Shown piece by piece: positions 37,501-49,200 of a DNA stretch of 64,000 nt. Positions within the stretch are counted from its first letter, which is position 1, and every line of letters begins with the position of its first letter. This DNA is from Thamnaconus septentrionalis (lineage: Eukaryota; Chordata; Actinopteri; Tetraodontiformes; Monacanthidae). Where the stretch lies: the NCBI GenBank assembly GCA_009823395.1, contig CM020513.1, forward strand, positions 5,544,001 to 5,608,000, given 5' to 3'. Under the pieces are notes generated by a model, which saw only the letters and a program-made list of their open reading frames with translations, had not been told where the DNA came from and searched no databases. Made by a program: the position numbers and the translations under genes.

Positions 37501-40500
37501 TTGTCATCGTTGCACGTGCGCTGTCGTTAACCGCATCACTCAGGCGAGCGGAGCTGCAGGCCGCGGGGCGAAGCGAGAGAAGCTTCACATGCAAGAAATC
37601 GAAGGAGAAGACGGAGAGGAATAAAACAAAGTAGGCGATGAAACTGTCTAAAAATGCCGGCGCCGTTTGTGTCCTCGGCTGTCGGAGGAAACAAACACTG
37701 AGGGCCGTCGCGCAAACTGTTGAACAGCTTCAAATGCAGCGTGTCACATTCGCTTGAACGCACCTCCGCCAAACAGCTAAGAGGGGGCCGATGGTGAACC
37801 AAAGCCAGAGCCACTTCATCACTTCCTGTGAAGCATCTCGTCTCCGAACTGATGCTTTTTTTTGTTGTCGTTTTAAACGCTTTTAAGTCGGACGAGGAGC
37901 AACAAGAAAGAGAGAATAAAACTGTTGCTCTCATAATGGCATAATTCTCAACAATATGCCTAATATCTTGAATAAATTTCTTGAATGATATACTGAATAT
38001 TTCTTCATTACATAAGCCTGCGACATGCAATCTTCTCAGTGTTCCTCTCTTTTAAGACCAGTACAGGTCCAGGACTCGGGAACCGGGTAGGTTCACAGTT
38101 CACACTGCTTCCCTCTGGTTTAAGAACCGTTTATTCGCCCAGGCCAGATCTCCAAGAGCTCCCCATCAGTCAGTTGTCAACCTCATTCATATTTGCACAT
38201 TCTGCTTTATTATACAACATTGGGAAGTCATCCAATAACAATGTATATGTGTTCATAGATTATCCATTGTTCTTTTTTTTCCATTGTTCTGTTTTTCTAC
38301 TGACCTTGGCTTCAATGGGTGTCCAAGACAGAAATATTTGAGTTAAATAAAACACCATACCATAAACACCATACCATACCATACCCTATACCTGGCAATA
38401 AAGTCTGATTCTGATTCTATATTCCATAAGAGTTCCCAGAGGTTTTTGACGTGCAGAACAAACTGGATGCGATTGCACCGACGGACGGATGGGCGTCACC
38501 CGCTAAATTTAGCGTCCAATCACAGCCAGGGCCAAACCGTTTCACACAGCCATATTTGAAAGTCCTGAAGCTTAAACGTCGAGGCCACTGGACTGATTTC
38601 TTTTGCCGTCTTGAAGAACAATCTGACAGGATGGAGAACCAGGCATGGGCTAAACTATGGTCCAGGGGCCATATGCGGCCCGTTAAGCTTTTTAAACTGG
38701 CAATCCTAGATTGGAAAATGTTTAATTAATTGTAAGTAAGTCATAAAATAGCTGTATTCCATGCATTTTTGCAGTGTTTTAAGAGCCATTTCAATAAAGA
38801 GCTAAATACTGTGGGGCTTTAAAGACATATTTTGTTGTAACGCATTTTTTCTACATATCCCATTATATAGTTTTTCCTCCTGTGAGGTGGGTCAGCAAAA
38901 CACTTCGTCCACCTGCTCCGGCCCACTCTGTCAAATTTCAGAGCCCAATGTGGCCCATTATTCAAAAAGTTTGCCAACCGCTGCTCTAGACGACTGAGAA
39001 CCTCCGCAGGGACGTGGAAATCGAACGGTGCAAACGAGAGCAGCGGCGATGATGATGGAGCTGCAGCTTCACGGTGGAGCCGCCGCCACTGTCAGTCATC
39101 CTGAAATGACGTCGCGGCTTAAATGGGGGGCAGGGGGATTGGGGAGGGGGGGGCTGTTAATCTGTTGGAAGCCCACAGAGAGTCCAATGGGCGTGAACCG
39201 AGGCGAGTCCCGCTGAGCGCCGGCAGACGGGTCCATTAGCGCCTTTCACCAGACACTGATGGCAGGTGTCCAGGTGAGCGACGACAACGCCGGCAAAGTC
39301 AAACAAATTACACAACGCCTCAGTTTCCAACCAGGCAGGAGGGGATTCGCAGAGGTCCGCAGAGCGGCAAGGTGACTGCGGGGGTGGGGGGGTCGTGAAG
39401 AGCTGAGCAGGGCAAACCGGAGAGAAATCTCAGGTTTTTTTGATTGTTGTTGTTGAAGTGCGACGTGGCAATAGCTGCACTTTTAAGAGATGAACGAGAA
39501 AAAGAAAAACTGTTGTTTTTGTTTTTGTTTTTTGTTTTTCCGAGAGTTAATTTGCCAGAACCTCCCCCAGCAGGATGGAGACCAGGAGCGTCTCCAGCCC
39601 ACAGGAGGAGACTTGGAGAACCGCAGCTGAGGAGTCTCGATAAGGAAAAAGACAGATTTAAAAATAAATAAATAAATAAATAAGACAACAGAAAAACAGT
39701 TAGCGGCGGCTGCGTTGTAATAGAGTCGCAGCTCTTGAATCATGCGTCAAATTGATGAAACAGTCGTTTGAACGAGCGACAGCCCCGGCGTGACTGGCGA
39801 ATCACAAGACGGTTCCCCTTCTTAAGAAGGTGGCCGACGACTCGGAACGCATCTGCAGGAAATTGTCTCCAATTGGTCACGGAATCAAAGCGGCCGGGCT
39901 AAAATCAGCTAATTGGACCGCTGAGGGAGAGGAGGGGGGGAGGGATATTCTGCCATGGAGGGGGGCGGGGCCCTGGAGGGGAACCATGGAGGGGAACCAT
40001 GTTAGAGGGGAACCATGGAGAGGGAACTATGGAGGAGGACACTATGGAGAGGGAACCATGGAGGAGGAACCACGGAGAGGAACCATGGAGGGGAACCATG
40101 GAGGGGGGAACTATGGAGGAGGACACTATGGAGAGGGAACCATGGAGGAGGAACCACGGAGAGGAACCATGGAGAAACCATGGAGGAGGAACCATGGAGA
40201 GGAACCATGGAGAGGAACCATGGAGGAGGAACTGTGGAGAGGGGAACCATGGAGGAGAGAACAAAAAGTAGTATTTTTGCACCTCAGTGCAAACGAAACA
40301 AAATCAAAACGGGCAGTTTTTCCCTCGCTGTGAGGGAAGATACAAAATTAAAAAATAATTTCATTCCCGAACAGAACGGAAGACTAATTATGTTGGGAGA
40401 CAGGGAAATAAAGGGCAGAGCATCTTTACCGACGAGGAGGGTTGTTTTTTCTTCTTTTTTTTTTTGTCTGGCAGCAGTTAGCGGGTAAGGTGGCTGGCAA

Positions 40501-41205
40501 AGCAAAAGAAAGAAAGAAAGAAAAAAGAGAAAGAATTGGAGTGCGGTGGGGGGGAGGTTTATTTTTAGCGGCGTGTTTACGTAAGTGGCTAACATGTTGT
40601 GGAATAATGAGGAGGCTCTTGGTGGAGCCGGCCGGCGAGCAGCCGAGGCTGATTGAAGGCGGCTAATGAGCAGGAGGAAAGCGGAGGAAGAACACTGGTG
40701 GCTGAGGACCGCCACAATAAAAGCACCTTAATACAAAGGGAAAGTCGACAATCAGCGGCAGGACCGGGGGCAGGGTGGTCTGGCAGCAGAGGGAGGGAGA
40801 GGGCAGGTGCTGGGCAGGGGGTCAGACAAACACACGGCTGTAGCGTGGAAACGTAATTACTGTGGTCACGAAAATAATATAATTGATCTGTATTTGATGC
40901 GCTGATATTTCAGCCCTGAGGGCTAAACAAGACGAGTGGAGCTGTGCTGTGATTTATGAGCTCGTTACGACTCGACGACTCAACAACTCGACTGTTCTTA
41001 CTCACCTCGCCGACGTCATCGCAGCCGCCGCTGCCCGGTCGCACGACAATGTTTGTTTGTTTGTTTGTTTGTTTGTTTGTTTGTTTGCTTGTTTGCTCCA
41101 TATTTAGCCCTCTGATGTTTTCCACCTCTGCAACCGTGTCAAGCTAACGCTGCTATTTCCAGCCGCAGGTCTCTTAAGTGCAGCTGACTCACCGCAAGGG
41201 ACCCC

Positions 41206-41245
<40 letters not shown>

Positions 41246-41341
41246 AACACACACGCATGCACACGCACGCACACAACAATAACAATCACGGCTGTCCAAC
41301 CCTCATTCCCCGCCCCGTCTCACTCGCACGCCACTCGCACG

Positions 41342-41375
<34 letters not shown>

Positions 41376-44300
41376 CCACGCCCACTCGTCCAGGTACCTC
41401 TTCTCAGGAGGGGCTTCCTGATTGGCCGCCGGCGGGGCCGCCTGCGCTGTTTCCTGCAGGTCAGGGATATTGGCAAAGTCATCTTGCTCGGCCACACCGA
41501 TGGCCAGAGCCAGGACCACCATCTTGCCCTCACTGGCGCCCCCCAGAGGATAAAAAATACACAAGAGATAAGACAAAGTTGGAGAGCAGGTGGAGGAGGA
41601 GGAGGAGGAGGAGGAAGGGGAAGAAGAGGAGGAGGAGAAGGAGGAGGAGCAGAGTGGGCGTGGTGAAGGTGGGGTGAGTGGGAGGGAGGGGGAGAAGAAG
41701 AGAGCAGAGGGTCATTTCAGGTCACGGAGGCAGACTGAGAGCAGAGGGGCGGGACTAGAAGAGGAGGAGAGAGCCAACCAGCAAGAGGCGAGGAAAAACA
41801 GAGAGAATTGTCGCCAACACAGAGGCGCTAGTTAGTCAGTTAGTCAGTCAGTTTGTCCGGGGAAGGATATTAACAAAGGTACTTCAGCCTGAGCGAGCGG
41901 ACCAATCAGCCGCAGCATCACGGCGGCGGCGGCGGCGAGCGACAGTCGCCGGATGTGTTTACAACTGGCGGACAGCGAACAATTAGACGGAGCCGCTGAT
42001 TAGCCGCTAACGACAGCTAATGAACGGAGGCTGGCACGTCCCGGGTCCACACGGGCGAAAGGTGCGCACGCACACACACACACACACAAACACCACAAGT
42101 GCACGCAGCAGGTTTTCCAGGTTCTCTGCGGACTGGCTGCTTCCCTGGAAGTGCTCTTCCTGCTGCCCAGCTGAGCTCTAATTAAGCCTCATTAACGAGG
42201 ATCTGGACTAATTGCTTCTATTTGAGCGACACTGCGTCTGGAGGTGCTCGGCGCCGCATCGCTGGCTGGCACGCACGCACGCACAAACGCTGTTTTTTTT
42301 TGTTTTTCTGGGTCAGCGCGCCGTTCACTCGTGCCCTTTTCTCTCTCTCTTTCCATTCACTCGCTCACTCGCTCCTCCAAGTCCCTCCCACCTCACCTCA
42401 TTGGCTGCTTCCCAGCTTTTCTACAGTTTGATGGATGTAACGAAATCAAAATGCCACAGCACGATACTGTATTGAGATATTTTTACAGTGGGTGGGGTTA
42501 GGGGGATTTGGGGGTGGGGGGACTTTTGGACCGCTTGAAAAGTTCTGGTGGGAGGATCCTTGTGCCCTGCTGAGGTTCACGATTCAAGTAGAACATCTGC
42601 AGATGGGTCACTACTTTAAGAATTTACTGTTTACAATATCGGTCGCTATGTTTATATGCGCATATTTCTCCAATCCGATCAAAACCTTGGTTGATCGTAA
42701 ATTCCAAATCCACTGTTTACATGGACACGAAATAAAATGTTCCAATCATGACGTGTGTGTATATATGCACCAATCGTTTAATCAGTATAACCAGAATAAA
42801 CCAATTTTGGGGATGCACGGAGTTGCCTGATTTTCCGGAAATAGTCGTAGAAAAAGAAGCTGTACTTCCGCCACGTTTTCCGCTTGCCGAAAAACGACCA
42901 GGTGCCGCAAAGGCGGAAACACATCACGCCAGCGTAGCAGACGTGCAGTGGAGACAATTTTATCCCAACCAGGAAGACAGGATCCCAATGGTTGTGTACG
43001 TAGACGCCATTCGGAATAATGATCGGCACAAACCACCTCTCTCTATCGGAATGACATTCCTTTCCGAATGGACCGCATCGGATCAGAATCTTCCGACTGA
43101 CGCGTTTACGTGAAGCATTTTTAATCTGATTGGGCCTTTATTCCGATTATTTGTGTCCATGTAAAAATAGTGATTGTTTCCGTCGGTTCCTCTGTTGTGT
43201 GTGTGTGTGTGTTGCAGTCTTCAGATATTTCACTGTGTATTTAAAAAGCACTCAATCTTGGGGGTTTCACTGAGCTTCCAGCTTTTTATCTTCTTCACGG
43301 CCGCTAATATCGCCATTTATCATAGACCATTTCCTCACCGCCTCAATACTTGAACTTAAAGCACCAAACGCCATCGCGCGCAGAGTTACTCTGCCATTCC
43401 AACCTTGACCCCCAACCACCTCCCCCGCCGGTCGCCCCGCCCCCCCGACCACCACACTATCTACAGTATATCGCCCAATAAAATGCACTATAAACCTCTA
43501 GATATAATGTGTTTTACGGCCCAATCTACAATCCGTCCACCACCTCTGGACAGGTTCACCGCCGGGACCATTTAGCTCCAACCGTGAGGTGCTAATAATA
43601 ATAATTGGGTCCCCCCCCCCACCCCTCGTCACCTTCAAAGCGTGAGACCGTTGACATGGAGTCAGATCGACGGGACACTTCAATCAATGCAGCCGGCGTT
43701 AAGAAAAGCCGAGGCGGGAAACAGATGTGAACGACGGCGGAAGAAATGATCGACTTCAAGGAGGAATGACGGAAAAAGAAAAAGGAAAAGCGCGAGGCTC
43801 CATCGCGCGGTCAAACCACTCCGTCCGTATCTGTGTCACTCACACCGGCGGTGAGAGGAGGTGAGGCGAGAGGGAGGGGAGGAGAGGGGAGGAGAGAGGA
43901 GACGCGGCCAAGATTGAAATTAACTGGCTAGAACAACGGGGTCGCGTGTCATCGATCATGTAAAAGGTGTGTCGCCGCCGTCGCCGCCGCCGCCGCGGGA
44001 TGGAATTACAGCGACGACTCGGCCGGCGCATCAGAGTGATGAGTGTCGGCCGTGCCGGGATATCGGCGCCGACATTCCCCCGTGACCTTGCGGGGGCAGC
44101 GGGGGAGAGGAGGGAGGGGAGGGAGGCCGCTAACTAACGACTAGGCTAACGGCTAGGCTAGCGGGCGTGTTCGGCTGGAAGGTTTATGGCTCGTAAGACA
44201 TAAAAATGAAAGAAAGCGTGAACTGGGGAAATTGATTTAGTGTGACGTGGTGGTGGGTTGGGGGGTGGTGGGGTGCGGTACCTTGCCAGAGTCCTTCCCA

Positions 44301-45598
44301 CTCATCCCCAACCCCACCCCACCCCCGCTGATGTAAACAGCACGCAGAAGAAGCGACGGCGCCGCTGACATGAGATCGATGCCACGGGCTCGACCTCCAA
44401 TCAGGGCGCAGCTGCTTAACCCCTCCTCCCCCGGTGCCGATGCGCCGTGGCATGTGATCCGTGTGAGGCACGCATGCAAACACACGCACACACACACGCA
44501 CGCACGCTGACACACATGTCAGGCAGCCGCGGGGTGGCGCGTCGGCACGCAAACGCTGTCGTTTGCTGTGAAGGAAGCAGAAGCGGGGGGGGGGCGGCGG
44601 CGGCGGACAAACAGGGTGTTTGGCATTCGTCCCGACAGGAAGTGCCGCCGAGAAATAACGAGGCGCAATTGAGTCGGCGGCGACGTGAAAATGGAAAATA
44701 TTGTTGTTGTTGTACATTAGAACACCGTTCCTGGAGAGGCATCCAGGAAGATGTTGGTGTTGAGAACTGAACCAACACTGACATCACAACCAAATATTTG
44801 CATTCATTTTTTTTTTTTTAACAGTTTGCTGGTGGCGCAGTGGTTCGCACTGTCGCCTCACAGCAAGAACGTCATGGGTTCCATTGCATGTTCTCCCTGT
44901 GTCTGCCTGGGTTCTCCGGCTTCCTCCCTCAGTCCAAAAACATGCAGTGAGGTGAACTGGAAACTCTAAATCGTCCGTAGGCAGGTGTGTGTGTGTGTGT
45001 GTGTGTGTGAATGGTTGTTTGTCTTTGTCTCTCTATGGAGCCACCCGCAATGAAGTGGCCACTTGTCCAGGGTGTCACCCTGCCTTTGCCCTATGACAGC
45101 TGGGAGAGGCTCCAGCAGACCCCTGCGACCCTGCAGTGCAGGAACAAGCAGGCGCTGAAAAAGGAACGGACGGATTCTCACCAAACGAGGTCTTTGTGTC
45201 TAATTAACTGCACAGTTGATTGTGAGCGGGTTGTTAAGCGGCGACTGGTTATATTTATGCTTCCTTTTATTTCTATATTGTAATTGTCAAAGCAACAACG
45301 CAAGCCGTCAATAATCTTGCAGCCTCAGTGATGAGCGCGGTCGTGACTGGGTGAGACAGGACTCCCAGCGGCTAAAATGCATTGGCCTCGACGACCTGCG
45401 ACACCCGTTCGACTGAACTTCAAACGCACACGCGCACACACACAGACTCACTAAGGCGACACGCTCACCGTGCGCCGCTTTTCCCCCGTGCGGCCAGCAA
45501 GGACCCTCAGAGCTAATATCCTTCCCCGGCAACACATCAGGTGCCAAAGTCCCCACAAGACTGAGCCGAGAACACAAGAGTGTGTATTGGCAGAGAGG

Positions 45599-45654
<56 letters not shown>

Positions 45655-45796
45655 CAGTCAGAAGTGTTCACAAACATCATTAATTAACAGTGTGTAATTC
45701 TACAGGAGTGACATTCTACAAATACACAAAATAATTCATTCTAGAGCAAACACTGAAATATATATACACACAAAAGGATGCAAGTGTACAAAGAGT

Positions 45797-45846
<50 letters not shown>

Positions 45847-45984
45847 CAGTGTTCTTAAACCTCATAAACAGTGTGTAAATCTAAAGCAGAAGCATAATAA
45901 TACACACAATAACACGTTATAGAGCAAACACTGGAATATATACACACACACACACACACACAGGGATGCAAGTGGAAGAAAGTC

Positions 45985-46032
<48 letters not shown>

Positions 46033-46201
46033 AAGTTGCCCCACTCACAGGAAGGACTTGACGTCGTGGCCTCGGTTCCTCATCTGGTCCATCATGTAGT
46101 CCCAGCTGCCGGCATTGGCTTGTGTGCGGTCTGTTGCTCCGCCCCCCCGGCAGCGAGAGGCGCCCCGTGCTTGGGTCCCTGACCCCCCACCTCCCCATCG
46201 C

Positions 46202-46234
<33 letters not shown>

Positions 46235-49200
46235 GCGCCTCCTCCCCTCCGGCTCCCCCCACCGCCCCGGGCGGGCTGGCTGGCGGCGCCGTGTGCAGCT
46301 GGCCCAAACTCTGTGACGTGGTGGGGGGTGGTGGCCCAGGACGGGCCCGGCGGGCGGATGAGGGGCTGCTGGAGGCTCTGCTGCCGCAGCAGCGTGCGGG
46401 GGCGGGCCGGCCCCGAGGGCAGGTGGTCCAGGGTGGAGGTGTAGGACAGGACCGGGTCGCCCAGCCTGGGGGGGCAGAGCAGGAGGGAGGAGAGAGAGCG
46501 CCAGGACGGCCACGGCCGGCAGAGGAGGGGGGGGCGGGAGGAGGGCGGAGGGGTCCGGGTCGCCCGGCGAGACGAAGAAGAGATGGGCGGAGTCGTCATC
46601 GCAGGCGAGGCAGGGCGGAGCGGCAGCGGAGGAGGAGGAGGAGGAGGTCGGTTAGCGTCCAGGAAACAGGAAGAGTCAGAGGGGAGGAGGGGTGGAGGAG
46701 GGGTCGGGGGGGGGGGGGTGGGAGGAGAGAGAGTCGGAGGTGGGGGAGGAGGAGGAGGAGAGAGAGGAGAGCAGCGTGAGGCAGCAGCAGTAGCAGGCGT
46801 AGCAGCGTAGCAGCAGGCGGTGCAGCGCGAGCGGTCGGCGCGCGCCGTGTCACGCCGCCGCCGCCGCCGCCGCCTCCTGCTGCCAGCTCGGACGCCGTCC
46901 GGCCGCTGGCGGTGGCGGCGGCGGCGGCGTGCGTGAGGGCGAGGTCGAGGGCCGCGCGCGAGGGGGGCGGAGAGCGCGCCGACCGCCAGGGGCGTGGTCC
47001 GCGGGCGGGAGGGGCCGGGGACGACGAGCGGCGGCGACCGAGCGGGAAGCGTGCGCGCCTCGGCGGGCGGCAGCGGCCGCCCGGCAGCGAGCCGCCGACT
47101 TCCTGTCCTGATCCGAGATCTTCATCGTCTCCCACCGCCGCCGCCGCCTGCCGACTCATCCCGACTCTGACAGCCCCTCCCTCCTCCCTCCTCCTCACCC
47201 TCCCTCCTCTGGCTGACCAGAAAAGAAAGTCATTTCTGTCTTTTGGAACACGTGCGGCGCCCCCTGGAGACGCCCCGGCAGCCAACCGTGTCCCACTGAG
47301 TGACGCCCTCCCTTGAAACTCCGCCCCCACACAGAAAAAACCTCCTTCCTGAATTCACGGCACATTAAGCATCACTACCGTCGTCTTTTGGGGTTTTTTT
47401 TGTTGTTTGGATTTTTTTTTTAGGTCCAGCTGTATCGCCGCCCCCTCCCTTGACTCCCACCGGCTCCCTAAATATATCCCGGAGTCCCTCGGTGTCGCCC
47501 AGACAGGAAGTGGGTCAGCGGAGATCCGTCCATCTCTGGCCTCGCCGCCAAACACCGACGGCTTTTTGGCGCAACGTCCGTGTAATCGATTGTCGCCGAA
47601 TCACAGGATGAAGAGGTGAGCGGAAGGTTCCCGTCTGTTCCTGTCCGGGCCACCCACCCCCACCCCGCCCTCCCCGCCCCACCCTAATGCCAGTGTTGGC
47701 ATTAGACGGTAAGTGAGGGCGGGGGATAGGAAGAAGGAGGAAAGAAAAATAATTGCGGGGGGTGCGAGTTGCAAACACAGGAGAACGCAGGCGCTTATAG
47801 CGACCACCGAAAATAGAATCCAATTATAGACGAGGGAGAGGAGGGTGGGGAGGGTGGGGAGGGGGAGGTGGTGAAGAGGATCGCCGACGTGCCGACGGAT
47901 CGTGGAGGAATAAATCACGAGGCGAGAGGTTTTATGGGAAAGTGCAGCAATTAAAAAAAAAATCCCAACTATATCAGGAGGAGAAGCGAAGAAACGAAGA
48001 GTCTCAGTTGACGCCTGCGCTGAACCGGACCTCCTGCTTCCTGTTCACCGTTGCAGCCACTAGGGGGCCTGTCAGAAGGTGAGCGACTTAATGGCCGAAG
48101 GCATCAATCACGAGAGAGCTGAGGTTTTAAGTCTACAACATGGATCCCGACTGAAAACAATCGATTGTTTTCAGCCGGGGCACGAAGCGAACCGATCAGA
48201 CGTCTTCGGCAGGGAAGAGGGGCGGAGCTACAGGGGCCAAGACAGGGCCGCCTCCCCTCTTTAAGCTTTCGCCCCAACGGGACGACGAACGAGCGTGGAC
48301 GTGACCGACAGGAGCTTCGTCCAATCACCTTTCAGCTCTTGTTTACAGGGCCACAAAGCCTTGTTTTTTTCAAACCCAAAGATACACAAATCAACAAATT
48401 TGGTGGCTTTCTGCGTCGTTCCACCTGGACAATCGTTCAAATTCAGACTTTGGTTGAAAAGCCAAAGTTTTTTGGACGGTCAATTTGCATTTAAAGAGAC
48501 ACAGACCTGAAACAGAAACACTTTCTGAAGCCGTACTGACAAGGTGACGAGGTGAGGAAGACACTGCGCCGGACGTCTGTGACCGGTGTGTCTGGACTTG
48601 AACCAAATGCCTTTGATAGTAATTTAGAGATTCAAAAATCCATCCATCCATCTTCTATACCCGCTTATTCCAATTCAGGGTAACGGGGGTCTGCTGGAGC
48701 CTATCCCAGCTGTCTTAGGGCGAAGGCAGGGTGACACCCTGGACAAGTCGCCAGTTCATCGCAGAGATTCAAAAATATGAAACTGATTGGTTGATGGATG
48801 TTCAGATGAGGCACCTCGCTGCCGGCCAGTGTAGCGTCCTGTAGCCGCTACACTGGCAAAAGTGGGATAAAGTGGGATGAAGCTCAAAAACCAAGAACTT
48901 TTTTTTTCCTTTTTTAAATCTTCAGCAAAAAAAAGCTGCCCTAAGAGGAAGCAGAACGTGCGGTTACACTGTTCTCACCGTGAGCCGACGAGTTCGAGGT
49001 TGAAAGCTGCAGGTGAAGAGTGAGTGAAGCGCTTTGTTGTTTCTAATCGGACCTGCTCATGAAAACCGCCCTGCTGTTGCTCTTTGTTTGTTTCTGATTC
49101 CGACAGGTTTAATCTTCACCACCACCACCCCCCCCCCCCGACCCTCGGCAAAAAAAAAAAAAAAAAATGCGTGTATTGCGGTGTCGGCAACTCACTCTGT

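Noticed and set aside
39830..40488. Open frames on both strands rich in MEGNHGE or WFLSMVPP
   Set aside because: Direct reading of the CCATGG minisatellite.
42748..43113. 121-aa + strand frame and opposing frames
   Set aside because: Lies inside a MITE with clear inverted ends; no transposase or other domain can be recognised.
46045..46780. Several overlapping GC-rich frames on both strands around the 46-kb exon
   Set aside because: Only the - strand frame bounded by GT-AG sites and matching SYT7 phases is kept; the others are shadows in CpG-rich DNA.
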